From Actimicrobium sp034313845 (GTDB lineage: Bacteria > Pseudomonadota > Gammaproteobacteria > Burkholderiales > Burkholderiaceae_D): a stretch of 64,000 nt of DNA. Under the pieces are notes generated by a model, which saw nothing but the letters and a program-made list of their open reading frames with translations, was not told where the DNA came from and ran no database searches. Both the position numbers and the translations under genes were made by a program. Shown here in pieces: positions 8,383 to 17,167 of the stretch (position 1 is its first letter; the number at the start of each line of letters is the position of its first letter). The stretch lies in assembly GCF_034313845.1 (NCBI RefSeq), contig NZ_JAVIWN010000004.1; one strand, given 5' to 3'.

Positions 8383-10812
8383 CTAAGTGCGCAGTTTCGC
8401 GCCATGTTTCTTCGTCACAGACGACATTAAAGCAGCCATTGCAGCATCAACTTTATCGTCTAGAAGTGTACTTTGAGTATCTTGCAAGGTGAATCTGAAT
8501 GCAAGACTTTTCTCTCCCGCCGGCAATCCGGCACCGCGATATTCGTCAAATAAAACAATAGCTTGGACCGATTTACATAGCGGGTTCTCACGTACTTCTA
8601 GCTCGAAATCGTCTAGTAAAACCTGCATGTGAAGACTCTGGTCCACTACAACAGCCAAATCCCGAGTTACAGCAGGATATTTCGAGAGTTCTTGATATAC
8701 CGGCAAAATTCGCTGCTGTAAAACCTGAGCATCCAATTCAAAAACTACTGGGGAATGCGCCAGCTCATATCGCTGCTGCAGACGCGGATGCAACTCGCCA
8801 ATAAAACCAACTGCCTTACCATCCACGACAATCGTCGCCGATCTTCCTGGATGAAGTGCAGGATGTTGATTCGGTACGAAAGATGGCACTACCGGTGCCA
8901 GTAACGACTCCAGATCGGCTTTAATATCGAAGTAGTCAACAGAGCGCGTCTGTTTTCCCCATTGCTCGTCACATGCAGGTCCGTAAGCCAGTACTGCAAG
9001 TCGTTTCGATTGTGAATATCCGGCTACTGACAACGGACCGTCTTCAACAGATGTGTCACGCCGATAGGTAGCACCAAATTCAAAAACACGAATTCTGGTT
9101 ACCTTGCGTTTGGTGTTGTAGCGAACATTTGCGACTAGGCTGCCAAGCAATGTTGACCGCATCACACCAAATTGACTAGCGATAGGATTGCGAAGTCGGA
9201 TTGGCTCATTGTTTCCGGCAAAGTCGCGTTCCCATGCCTCTTCTACGAAACTAAAATTGACGACTTCCTGGTAATCCAAATCTGCAATTTGACGACGCAG
9301 CGTGAACAAAGATCTTTTCACTTCTGGATCAACGCGCATCGCGTTAGCCGCAACAGGCGGCAGCGCCGGGATATTTTCAAAACCAAAAACACGGGCGATT
9401 TCTTCGATCAAATCCTCTTCGATCTCGATATCGAATCTGAATGACGGGGGCGTAACATCAAAAATCCCTGCACTGTGAGAGTATGTCAACCCGAGGCGCG
9501 TAAAAATATCGCCCACTTGTAAATCTGTAAATGGCACACCAATGACTTTACTTGCACGCTCGGTCCGCAACCGAACAGGGTTGCGCTCGGGCAGATTCAC
9601 AATCTGATCGTCGACCGGACCCACTTTCGTAGCGCCCGAAACACCACAAATTTCGATAATCAAGGCGGTGATCCGCTCGATGCTCTCAACCGTCGCCTCA
9701 AAGTCTACGCCGCGCTCGAACCTGTGGCCCGCGTCGGTCGAGAAATTGAAACGACGGGAGCGACCTTGTATCGCGTGTGGATACCAAAAAGCTGCTTCAA
9801 GATAAATATCCTGAGTCTCCAGCGACACGGACGTTGCGTCACCGCCCATTATTCCGGCAAGAGACTCGATTTCACGATCGTCAGCGATCACGCCAACCCA
9901 GTCGTCGACTGTGACGGTATTACCATTAAGTAGCTTGAGCGTTTCACCCGAACGCCCCCAGCGAACATCAAGGCCACCATGGATTTTAGACAGATCGAAG
10001 ACATGAGTAGGTTGTCCTAACTCAAGCATTACATAGTTAGAGATATCCACCAACGCAGAAATAGACCGTTGTCCGCTGCGCTCAAGACGCCGCTTCATCC
10101 ACTCAGGCGTCATCGCCCGAGCATTCAGCCCGCGAATGATTCGACCGGTAAAGCGACCACATAAATCAGGAGCACTCACTTTGACCGGCAATACTTCTGC
10201 CAGAGTTACATCAACCTTTTGGTAGGTTGGCTTTTTCAATACACATCCGGTCAGTGCAGAGACTTCTCTCGCGACACCCAACACGGAGAGACAGTCAGCC
10301 TTGTTGGGCGTTAACTTGATCGTGAACTTCAAATCATTTAGCTGAAAATAATCGCGGAAATTTTGACCTATAGGTGCGTCTTCAGGAACATCGATTAATC
10401 CACCGTGATCATCGGACAACTTGAGTTCCTTAGCAGAACACAGCATGCCTTGGGATTCAACACCACGTAACTGCCCAACCTTGATCTCAAACGGTTTTCC
10501 ATCATCGCCGGGTGGAAGTAGTGCGCCAACTGTTGCACAAACGACTTTCATCCCAACTCGCACGTTCGGAGCGCCACAGACGATGTTGAGTAACGTACCA
10601 GTCCCTACGTCAACCTGACAAACATTGAGGCGATCGGCATTGGGATGTCGCGACATTTCCAGTACCTCACCAACTACGACATAGGTAAAAGGAGGCGCCA
10701 CAGGCGAAACCTCTTCGACCTCAAGGCCGGACATCGTGAGCAAGTGCGACAGTTCATCCGACGTCATCGTCGGGCTTACCATTGAGCGAAGCCAGCTTTC
10801 TGAAAATTGCAT
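8383..10812 (-). CDS. pheT: Phenylalanine--tRNA ligase beta subunit
   Basis: An 809-residue PheRS beta chain of normal bacterial length. In order it shows the N-terminal tRNA-binding OB domain (residues about 40-150, VVGEVLEMSRHPNADRLNVCQVDVG), the B3/B4 domain holding the editing site, the B5 domain (PSFRFDIEIEEDLIEEIARVFGFENI), a catalytic-like domain (HPALHPGRSATIVVDG), and a C-terminal anticodon-binding FDX-ACB domain (LSKYPAVTRDLAVVVDQ). It joins PheS in an alpha2beta2 enzyme that charges tRNA-Phe and edits mischarged Tyr. It follows pheS after an 88-base gap and leads into ihfA. Confidence 0.98.
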   Translation of the reverse strand: MQFSESWLRSMVSPTMTSDELSHLLTMSGLEVEEVSPVAPPFTYVVVGEVLEMSRHPNADRLNVCQVDVGTGTLLNIVCGAPNVRVGMKVVCATVGALLPPGDDGKPFEIKVGQLRGVESQGMLCSAKELKLSDDHGGLIDVPEDAPIGQNFRDYFQLNDLKFTIKLTPNKADCLSVLGVAREVSALTGCVLKKPTYQKVDVTLAEVLPVKVSAPDLCGRFTGRIIRGLNARAMTPEWMKRRLERSGQRSISALVDISNYVMLELGQPTHVFDLSKIHGGLDVRWGRSGETLKLLNGNTVTVDDWVGVIADDREIESLAGIMGGDATSVSLETQDIYLEAAFWYPHAIQGRSRRFNFSTDAGHRFERGVDFEATVESIERITALIIEICGVSGATKVGPVDDQIVNLPERNPVRLRTERASKVIGVPFTDLQVGDIFTRLGLTYSHSAGIFDVTPPSFRFDIEIEEDLIEEIARVFGFENIPALPPVAANAMRVDPEVKRSLFTLRRQIADLDYQEVVNFSFVEEAWERDFAGNNEPIRLRNPIASQFGVMRSTLLGSLVANVRYNTKRKVTRIRVFEFGATYRRDTSVEDGPLSVAGYSQSKRLAVLAYGPACDEQWGKQTRSVDYFDIKADLESLLAPVVPSFVPNQHPALHPGRSATIVVDGKAVGFIGELHPRLQQRYELAHSPVVFELDAQVLQQRILPVYQELSKYPAVTRDLAVVVDQSLHMQVLLDDFELEVRENPLCKSVQAIVLFDEYRGAGLPAGEKSLAFRFTLQDTQSTLLDDKVDAAMAALMSSVTKKHGAKLRT

Positions 10813-10900
10813 TTGAACACCTTTTGACTACGGCAGTCGTGAATCGCGAGGGAAGATTACGATAAATCTTTCCCTGACAACGATCGCGAAAACGGATTGA

Positions 10901-11917
10901 TCAGTTGAACTGTTTGAGGAAGCGCAAGTCGCCCTCATAAAACAGGCGGAGGTCACTAATTCCATAGCGCAGCATTGTCAGCCGCTCCAGGCCTGATCCG
11001 AAAGCGAAGCCGATATATTTTTCAGGATCAATGCCCATGTTGCGCACTACAGAGGGATGCACCTGTCCGGCTCCGGACACTTCCAGCCATCTGCCCTTCA
11101 GCGGCCCAGCTCCGAAGGCAATATCGATCTCTGCAGATGGTTCCGTGAACGGAAAATACGAAGGGCGAAAGCGCACTTGTAAATCATCTGTTTCAAAAAA
11201 TGCACGGACAAAATTAAGATAGACACCTTTTAGATCAGCGAAACTGATGTTTTCGGCGATCCATAGTCCCTCTACCTGATGAAACATCGGGGAGTGAGTG
11301 GCGTCGCTGTCAACACGGTACGTTCGACCCGGTGCAATTACTTTGATTGGTGGCTTGTTCATACGTGCGTATCGCACTTGCATGGGGCTCGTGTGAGTAC
11401 GTAGCAACAATGGTTTTCCTTCGCTATCGGCACCATCGATATAAAACGTATCTTGCATTGAGCGTGCGGGATGGTTTTCCGGGCTGTTAAGCGCAGTGAA
11501 ATTAGTCCAATCGGTTTCTATTTCCGGACCATCTGCCACGTCGAATCCGATTGATGCAAAGATTTCTTCAACACGTTGCCAAGTCCGCATAACTGGGTGG
11601 ATTCCGCCCATTCCGCGGCCGCGCCCCGGTAGCGTGACGTCTATCGATTCAGCATCAAGGCGAGATTGCATCTGGGCATCAGCCAAAGCTTCCCGTCGCG
11701 CGGTCAGTGCCGCTTCGATTTTTTCTTTAGCGCCATTAATAATAGCGCCATGGATTTTGCGCTCATCTGGAGAAAGCTTGCCAAGACCCTTCATTTGCTC
11801 AGTTATCTTGCCAGTCTTACCAAGATATTTTGCTTTTGTATTTTCCAAAGCGGCCGCGTCGGGCGCATCAGTAAAATCAATTTGGGCTTGCTGTACGATT
11901 TGTTCTAGGGGGTTCAT
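10901..11917 (-). CDS. pheS: Phenylalanine--tRNA ligase alpha subunit
   Basis: A 338-residue PheRS alpha chain. The N-terminal coiled coil (LENTKAKYLGKTGKITEQMKGLGKLS) is followed by the class II core: motif 2 (SPMFHQVEGLWI), the phenylalanine pocket (FRPSYFPFTEPSAEIDI) and motif 3 (GFAFGSGLERLTMLRYGI). I use the ATG at 11917 (MNPLEQIV), which fits family alignments. The same frame is open 32 codons further upstream, through a phenylalanine-rich segment that overlaps terminator-like hairpins. That is probably regulatory rather than part of the enzyme. It is in operon with rplT upstream and pheT downstream. Confidence 0.97.
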   Translation of the reverse strand: MNPLEQIVQQAQIDFTDAPDAAALENTKAKYLGKTGKITEQMKGLGKLSPDERKIHGAIINGAKEKIEAALTARREALADAQMQSRLDAESIDVTLPGRGRGMGGIHPVMRTWQRVEEIFASIGFDVADGPEIETDWTNFTALNSPENHPARSMQDTFYIDGADSEGKPLLLRTHTSPMQVRYARMNKPPIKVIAPGRTYRVDSDATHSPMFHQVEGLWIAENISFADLKGVYLNFVRAFFETDDLQVRFRPSYFPFTEPSAEIDIAFGAGPLKGRWLEVSGAGQVHPSVVRNMGIDPEKYIGFAFGSGLERLTMLRYGISDLRLFYEGDLRFLKQFN

Positions 11918-11936
11918 GCGCGGTTTCCCGTTCAGG

Positions 11937-11996
11937 AAAAAATGGCCGAACTGCGGCCTGAAAACAAAACGGGGCGCAGGTATGAACCTTTGCCCC
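11937..11996 (-). terminator. Two terminator-like hairpins upstream of pheS (possible attenuator)
   Basis: On the minus strand between rplT and pheS, a first hairpin (11971-11996, arms GGGGC/GCCCC with an inner AGGT/ACCT) is followed by TTTTG. A second (11944-11958, arms GGCCG/CGGCC) is followed by six T (11937-11942), a textbook intrinsic terminator ending about 20 bases before the pheS ATG. An in-frame ATG at 12013 would be translated through both, with six Phe codons in 17 (RFIPAPRFVFRPQFGHFF). This resembles the pheM leader-attenuator logic of enterobacteria, but here the leader has no stop before pheS. Confidence 0.6.
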
Positions 11997-12038
11997 GCTT
12001 GGCGGGCCGTCATGCAACGGCCTGGACTTCGACTTTAC

Positions 12039-12398
12039 TTAAGCGGCGAAATTGGCTTTCACCTGATTGACAATCGCAGCAAATGCTGGCTTGTCCATCA
12101 CTGCCATGTCAGCCAGAACCTTGCGATCCAGTCCGATGGAGGCGCGCTTCAGGCCATTCATGAAGACGCTGTAGGTCATGCCGTGTTCCCGTGATGCCGC
12201 ATTGATACGCGTAATCCACAGAGCGCGGAAGACACGCTTCTTGTTCCGGCGGTCACGATAGGCATATTGCCCTGCACGCATAACTGCCTGCTTGGCGATA
12301 CGATAAACCTTGCTGCGACGACCGCGGTAGCCTTTGGCTTGGTCTAGTACTTTTTTATGACGGGCCCGTGCTGTGACCCCACGTTTTACTCTAGGCAT
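12039..12398 (-). CDS. rplT: 50S ribosomal protein L20
   Basis: A 119-residue L20, normal length. It begins MPRVKRGVTARARHKKVLDQAKGYRGRRS, the basic rRNA-binding arm, followed by the helical globular part YAYRDRRNKKRVFRALWITRINAA. L20 binds 23S rRNA early in 50S assembly and, in enterobacteria, represses rpmI-rplT translation from the infC operon. It starts behind AAGGAGTTACT and lies 27 bases after rpmI. The hairpins at 11937-11996 separate it from pheS. Confidence 0.98.
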   Translation of the reverse strand: MPRVKRGVTARARHKKVLDQAKGYRGRRSKVYRIAKQAVMRAGQYAYRDRRNKKRVFRALWITRINAASREHGMTYSVFMNGLKRASIGLDRKVLADMAVMDKPAFAAIVNQVKANFAA

Positions 12399-12425
12399 AG
12401 TAACTCCTTAAATTTGAGTGTGAGG

Positions 12426-12623
12426 TTAAGCGTACGGAAGCATCGAACGGACCGAAACCATGTTTGTGGCATGGACTTCTTTGGCACCGCGCAGTTGACG
12501 CTTGGTCTTGGTCGTTTTTTTGGTCAGGATGTGGCGTTTAAAAGCCGAACCGCGCTTGACGGTACCACCTGGACGCACTCGAAAGCGTTTTTTTGCGGCG
12601 CTTTTCGTTTTCATTTTAGGCAT
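12426..12623 (-). CDS. rpmI: 50S ribosomal protein L35
   Basis: A 65-residue, strongly basic L35 with the family signature MPKMKTKSAAKKRFRVRPGG and the HILTKKTTKTKRQLRG segment, of normal length. It is a component of the large ribosomal subunit. It sits between infC and rplT in the conserved leftward operon. Confidence 0.98.
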   Translation of the reverse strand: MPKMKTKSAAKKRFRVRPGGTVKRGSAFKRHILTKKTTKTKRQLRGAKEVHATNMVSVRSMLPYA

Positions 12624-12774
12624 AGCAACTCTGTCTTTGGGACAGCTCCGTTTTTAACATGATTGCAGGTGGCAACATTTCGTTGCACTTGGATGCCTGC
12701 TCTCACTTGTTATGCGAAGGAATCGAGTCCTCCGCTATTGCACAGGTTCTTACAATAAAAAGCCCGTGCGAATT

Positions 12775-13296
12775 TTACTTCTTTTTCTTTGGTGCCAGAA
12801 CCATAATCATCTGGCGACCTTCCATCTTGGGCCACTGCTCGACCTGACCGTACGGCTCAAGATCGAGTTTCAGACGCTCTAACATTCGCACACCGATATC
12901 CTGGTGGGCCATCTCGCGACCACGAAAACGCAATGTGATCTTGGTCTTGTCGCCTTCGTCCAAAAACTTGATTAGATTGCGTAACTTAATGCCATAGTCG
13001 CCATCGTCAGTACCAGGACGAAACTTCACTTCCTTGACCAAAATGATCTTTTGCCGCAACTTGGCTTCGTGAGCTCTCTTTTGTTCCTGATACTTGAACT
13101 TGCCATAATCCATCAGGCGTGCGACCGGGGGTTGCGCTGTAGGCGCGATCTCAACGAGGTCCACGTTTGCTTCTTCCGCCATGCGGAAGGCCTCAGCGAG
13201 CGTAATGATGCCAAGTGCTTCGTTTTCTACGCCGCTCAAACGCAACTCAGGTGCAGTAATCTCGCCGTTGATGCGATGTGACTTGTCAGTAGCTAT
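12775..13296 (-). CDS. infC: Translation initiation factor IF-3 (ATA start)
   Basis: A 173-residue IF-3 with N-terminal domain (KSHRINGEITAPELRLSGVENEALGI), linker (YGKFKYQEQKRAHEAK) and C-terminal 30S-binding domain ending MVLAPKKKK. No ATG, GTG or well-placed TTG fits the family start. The conserved N-terminus begins at an ATA codon at 13294-13296, seven bases after AAAAGGA, giving ATA-GCT-ACT-GAC-AAG. A TTG at 13245 would remove the conserved RINGEI segment. Rare start codons on infC (AUU in E. coli) allow IF-3 to discriminate against its own message, so this supports autoregulation. It lies 61 bases downstream of thrS. Confidence 0.95.
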   Translation of the reverse strand: MATDKSHRINGEITAPELRLSGVENEALGIITLAEAFRMAEEANVDLVEIAPTAQPPVARLMDYGKFKYQEQKRAHEAKLRQKIILVKEVKFRPGTDDGDYGIKLRNLIKFLDEGDKTKITLRFRGREMAHQDIGVRMLERLKLDLEPYGQVEQWPKMEGRQMIMVLAPKKKK

Positions 13297-13357
13297 TGTA
13301 ATTTCCTTTTAAAATCAATTTGATCGGCAGTACTGTTGCGCTATAGCGTTATCTTTT

Positions 13358-15265
13358 TCAGGTTCTCGCTTGTATCTCGGAAAGGAGCCTAGCAATCAAT
13401 TCATCGATTTGCATCGCACCCAGATCAACGTTACCTCGCGCACGCACGGCCACTGTTGTTGCATCCCGCTCTTTATCACCGACTACGATGATGTATGGGA
13501 TCTTCTGGACGGAATGCTCGCGTATTTTATAGGTTATTTTCTCGTTGCGCAAATCGGACTCCACCCTAAATCCTTGTTTCTTCAGGGCTTGGGTTACGTC
13601 ACGGGCATAGTCAGCCTGCCCCTCAGAAATATTAAGCACAACAACTTGCACGGGAGCAAGCCACATCGGCAACGCTCCTGAATAATTTTCCAAAAGCATA
13701 CCAATGAATCGTTCGAAAGAGCCCAAAATCGCACGGTGCAGCATGACAGGCACTTTGCGGGTATTGTCTTCCGCGACATACTCCGCACCAAGTCGGATTG
13801 GCATTGAAAAATCGACCTGCATTGTGCCGCATTGCCATGCACGTCCAATCGCATCTGTCAGCGTGTATTCGATCTTCGGACCGTAGAATGCGCCTTCGCC
13901 CGGCGAAATTTCAAAGTTGCAACCAGAGCGCTCAAGAGAAGCGATCAATGCATTTTCAGCTTTGTCCCATGCTTCTTCGGAACCAACACGTTTATCTGGT
14001 CGTGTCGCGACCTTGTAGGTGATCTCTGCAAAACCAAAATCGGCATAAACCTTATGCAACAACGCGGTATAAGCAACGCACTCCTCCAGGATCTGGTCTT
14101 CCGTGCAAAAAATGTGACCGTCATCCTGCGTAAATCCACGCACACGCATGATTCCATGCAGTGAACCCGAAGGCTCATTGCGATGGCATTGGCCGAACTC
14201 GCCATAACGCAGCGGCAGATCGCGGTAGGACCGCATGTCCGACCGAAATATTTGAACATGACCTGGGCAGTTCATCGGTTTGAGTGCGTAAGACCGATTC
14301 TCTGACTCGGTCGTGAACATGTTTTCCTTGTAGTTTTCCCAGTGCCCGGATTTTTCCCACAAGCTAATGTCCAGTATTTGCGGCGCTTTGACTTCCTGGT
14401 ATCCGTTGTCTTGATAGACTCGACGCATATATTGCTCAACTTGCTGCCATACTGACCACCCCTTCGGATGCCAGAAAATCATTCCCGGGGCCTCCTCCTG
14501 AAAATGGAAAAGATCCAGCAATTTTCCCAACTTTCGGTGATCCCGCTTCTCCGCCTCTTCCAGCATGTGCAGATAAGCTTCCTGATCCTCTTTCCGTGCC
14601 CAAGCTGTCCCATAGATTCGCTGCAGCATCTCGTTCTTTGAATCGCCGCGCCAGTAAGCGCCTGCCAATTTCATCAGCTTGAACACTTTGAGCTTGCCGG
14701 TTGATGGCACATGCGGACCACGGCACAAGTCTGTAAATTTGCCCTCCGTGTAAAGCGACACTTCCTGATCGACTGGAATTGCTCCAATCAATTCGGCCTT
14801 GTAGGCCTCGCCAATGGACAGAAAATAGGCAACCGCATCATCACGTGTCATGACCTGACGAGTTACTTGCTCGTCGCGCTTCGCCAATTCGACCATTTTC
14901 TTTTCGATGACAACGAGATCTTCCGGAGTGAAGGGTCGCTTGTACGAAAAATCATAGTAAAAGCCATTGTCAATCACCGGCCCAATCGTGACTTGTGCGT
15001 CCGGAAATAGTTCTTTAACTGCATAGGCAAGCAAGTGGGCAGTGGAATGGCGAATCACGTCCACACCTTCTGCGTCCTTGTCAGTCAAAATCGCCAAATC
15101 GACGTCGTGATCAATCAAAAACGAGGTGTCAACGACCTTGCCGTTAATTCTGCCTGCAAGTGCTGCTTTCGCGAGACCGGCACCAATACTGGCGGCAACT
15201 TGCGCGACAGTAACAGCCTGATCAAACTCGCGTTGTGAACCATCCGGAAGACGAACTGAAACCAT
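13358..15265 (-). CDS. thrS: Threonine--tRNA ligase
   Basis: A 635-residue ThrRS with the full bacterial layout: TGS domain (residues 1-60), editing domain with HSTAHLLAYAVKELFP, class II catalytic core with MNCPGHVQIFRSDMRSYRDLPLR and GSLHGIMRVRGFTQDD, and C-terminal anticodon-binding domain (VVVLNISEGQADYARDV). I start it at the ATG at 15265 (MVSVRLPDGS), preceded by GGAGCTAAAA. The ATG four codons upstream (15277) lacks a ribosome-binding site. It charges tRNA-Thr and heads the operon through infC. Confidence 0.97.
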   Translation of the reverse strand: MVSVRLPDGSQREFDQAVTVAQVAASIGAGLAKAALAGRINGKVVDTSFLIDHDVDLAILTDKDAEGVDVIRHSTAHLLAYAVKELFPDAQVTIGPVIDNGFYYDFSYKRPFTPEDLVVIEKKMVELAKRDEQVTRQVMTRDDAVAYFLSIGEAYKAELIGAIPVDQEVSLYTEGKFTDLCRGPHVPSTGKLKVFKLMKLAGAYWRGDSKNEMLQRIYGTAWARKEDQEAYLHMLEEAEKRDHRKLGKLLDLFHFQEEAPGMIFWHPKGWSVWQQVEQYMRRVYQDNGYQEVKAPQILDISLWEKSGHWENYKENMFTTESENRSYALKPMNCPGHVQIFRSDMRSYRDLPLRYGEFGQCHRNEPSGSLHGIMRVRGFTQDDGHIFCTEDQILEECVAYTALLHKVYADFGFAEITYKVATRPDKRVGSEEAWDKAENALIASLERSGCNFEISPGEGAFYGPKIEYTLTDAIGRAWQCGTMQVDFSMPIRLGAEYVAEDNTRKVPVMLHRAILGSFERFIGMLLENYSGALPMWLAPVQVVVLNISEGQADYARDVTQALKKQGFRVESDLRNEKITYKIREHSVQKIPYIIVVGDKERDATTVAVRARGNVDLGAMQIDELIARLLSEIQART

Positions 15266-15357
15266 TTTTAGCTCCATGACACGGCAATTAGGCGAGTGTC
15301 AGATAAATTGAATTGAATGAATTGTAGGCGGTATGAATCGAAGAAAATCTGCACGTA

Positions 15358-15384
15358 AAAAAGCGCGATCTCGTCGCGCTTTTT
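15358..15384. terminator. Bidirectional intrinsic terminator
   Basis: Eleven-base perfect arms (AAAAAGCGCGA / TCGCGCTTTTT) with a five-base loop TCTCG give a GC-rich stem flanked by A and T runs on both strands. On the minus strand it lies about 95 bases ahead of thrS and would isolate thrS from upstream transcription. A weak -10 (TACAAT, complement of 15321-15326) lies between it and thrS. Confidence 0.75.
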
Positions 15385-15708
15385 CAGTAATTCATCGACG
15401 AAAAAGACCCGACTAGTATCGACTTCCTTTTAGGGCAGTAGTTCGTGGTGTCATGACCATTGTCCATTTCTTCGTCTGATAGAGCACTGATACGCAAACA
15501 GAAACGCCTAAACTTTGTCAGATTTTAGCATGTAATAAAGCCCGAATCAGAAAGCAGAAGGACCGCACATCCGCCGCGGCCCCGCGACTCATTTCGCCTG
15601 GCAAACATCCCTGACAAACAGATCATGGAAATTAGTTACTGCAACAAACAATCTGCAGGAATCGCTCAATGTAACCAGCAGACGTCAACAAAAAGCTGGT
15701 CACACACA
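15385..15708. other. Intergenic stretch upstream of thrS, no gene seen
   Basis: About 320 bases between the terminator and the stop of the OlsB-like gene. No tRNA, ORF with family resemblance or obvious repeat was found. Part of it is the 3' untranslated region of the leftward OlsB-like gene. Confidence 0.5.
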
Positions 15709-16476
15709 TCATGCTGCTTTTGCCCCAAGATAATGTCGCGCATAGCGACTATCGAGCTTGGCAAGCGGCAACAGCATGAACAAATCGGCGCTATGAAAGT
15801 CTGGATCCCATGCCGGTTCTCCGCAAACCCACGCCCCACTGCGCAGATATCCTTTCAACAGCGGAGGCGTTTGTGGCGTATCAATTGGCTCGCGGCCATC
15901 AATTGGAAACGGCAAATGAGGCGTCACTCGATACTCTAGTGGCGCAATATTGTTCTCCGTCAGGCCCCGATACAACGCTGCGGCATTGTGTCCGCCATCG
16001 GCGAGGCTGATGCTAGCGCATCCGATGAGGTATTCACATTGCTCTTTTTTCATGAATGCAGCTAATCCAGCCCACAGCAGCATGATCACACCGCCACTAC
16101 GGTAATCCGGGTGAATGCAAGCCCGTCCCGCTTCAGCGATACGTGGACGAAGGTTGTCGAGTCGGCTCAGGTCAAATTCGTTTTCGGAATAGTACTGACC
16201 CATTTTACGTGCTGCCTGCGGGCTCATTACCCGGTAGGTACCAACCACTTTAAGCGAACGCGTATCTCGCACAATCAGATGATCACAGCAAAGATCGAAT
16301 TCATCGCGGTCTAACCCGTCCCGGTTTTCAAGAGCCGACAGGCCCATGGTCTCTATGAAAACCTTGTAGCGCAGGCGCTGAACTTCTCGTACCTCTTCCT
16401 CGGTACTGGCGACACTCAGGCATAGGGTTGCAGAATCAGGCGTGCCGCTAGTTGTTGTCGTCGTAAGAATTCGCAT
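15709..16476 (-). CDS. GNAT-family N-acyltransferase, OlsB-like
   Basis: A 255-residue protein of the Acetyltransf_5 / OlsB group. It has an early LRYKVFIETMG segment, DLCCDHLIVRDTRSLKVVGTYRVM, and IAEAGRACIHPDYRSGGVIMLLWAGLA, the acyl-carrier/CoA-binding part. Members transfer a 3-hydroxyacyl group from acyl carrier protein to ornithine as the first step of phosphate-free ornithine lipids, or act as related lipid acyltransferases. No OlsA partner lies beside it, so the substrate is inferred only from family resemblance. It is a monocistronic leftward gene, 111 bases after the H1-like gene. A run of five Thr residues follows the start (MRILTTTTTSG). Confidence 0.82.
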   Translation of the reverse strand: MRILTTTTTSGTPDSATLCLSVASTEEEVREVQRLRYKVFIETMGLSALENRDGLDRDEFDLCCDHLIVRDTRSLKVVGTYRVMSPQAARKMGQYYSENEFDLSRLDNLRPRIAEAGRACIHPDYRSGGVIMLLWAGLAAFMKKEQCEYLIGCASISLADGGHNAAALYRGLTENNIAPLEYRVTPHLPFPIDGREPIDTPQTPPLLKGYLRSGAWVCGEPAWDPDFHSADLFMLLPLAKLDSRYARHYLGAKAA

Positions 16477-16587
16477 TTTTTACCCTAGTCGTTTTCACGA
16501 CCAAAGCCTAACTGCCCATTATTTCAGCAAAATGACAGCGAGATGTCAATTTCATGACGCGACAACAATCCAGCACTACTCCAACCG

Positions 16588-17100
16588 TTACTTTTCTTTC
16601 CTTGGACGACCTGGCTTCAGGGGAGACAGCGCAGCCACAGCACCTTTCAATGTGGCCAGATCAAGATCCCGAATCAAGACGACACCGATGCGCAAAAGCT
16701 CACTTTTCTTCACGTCGAAGCCAGCTTTCAGACAATTTTTTTTAACTTCGCCCAGTACGGCATATTCAATCTCTGGCATCGTAAAACTGTCTCGTATCAG
16801 CTTTGCCTTTTTAACTTTTTCCTTTACCTCTGCAATAACAACAGGCGCAGGTGAGCTCTTTGGAAAAGCAATCGCCGGACTTGCTGCTGCTTTCACAGGA
16901 AGTTTTGCAGTGGACTTGGCGGGCAACTTTGACCGCGCGGCAGGCGCAACAACGGCGGGCTTTGCACGACTAGTCCTCACCGCCGGGGGTTTAGCTGCAA
17001 CGGCCGGTTTTACCGAAGTAGTAGCAGCCGGCTTGGCCTTGGCGGCAGCATGTGGCACCGGTTTTTTTACAGGTGTTTTTGATGGCGAGTCAGTAGTCAT
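16588..17100 (-). CDS. Lys/Ala/Pro-rich H1-like protein with conserved C-terminal domain
   Basis: A 170-residue protein. Residues 1-95 are a low-complexity, strongly basic Lys/Ala/Pro tail resembling bacterial histone-H1-like proteins. Residues 96-170 form a conserved-looking domain (KLIRDSFTMPEIEYAVLGEVKKNCLKAG...KKSELLRIGV) ending in the AT-hook-like GRPRKEK. The start follows an AGGAAAAT site. I infer nucleic-acid binding from charge and the C-terminal GRP motif; no specific function is known to me. Similar proteins with the TMPE-Y-VL-K motif are widespread in Burkholderiales. Confidence 0.8.
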   Translation of the reverse strand: MTTDSPSKTPVKKPVPHAAAKAKPAATTSVKPAVAAKPPAVRTSRAKPAVVAPAARSKLPAKSTAKLPVKAAASPAIAFPKSSPAPVVIAEVKEKVKKAKLIRDSFTMPEIEYAVLGEVKKNCLKAGFDVKKSELLRIGVVLIRDLDLATLKGAVAALSPLKPGRPRKEK

Positions 17101-17167
17101 ATTTTCCTCGTTTTTAATAATCGTATAAACAATATAAACTGTTTATTATTACGACGCAACAAAGAAG

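Noticed and set aside
12600..13300. TTG at 13245 as infC start
   Set aside because: It would delete the conserved HRINGEITAPE segment; ATA at 13296 has the ribosome-binding site.
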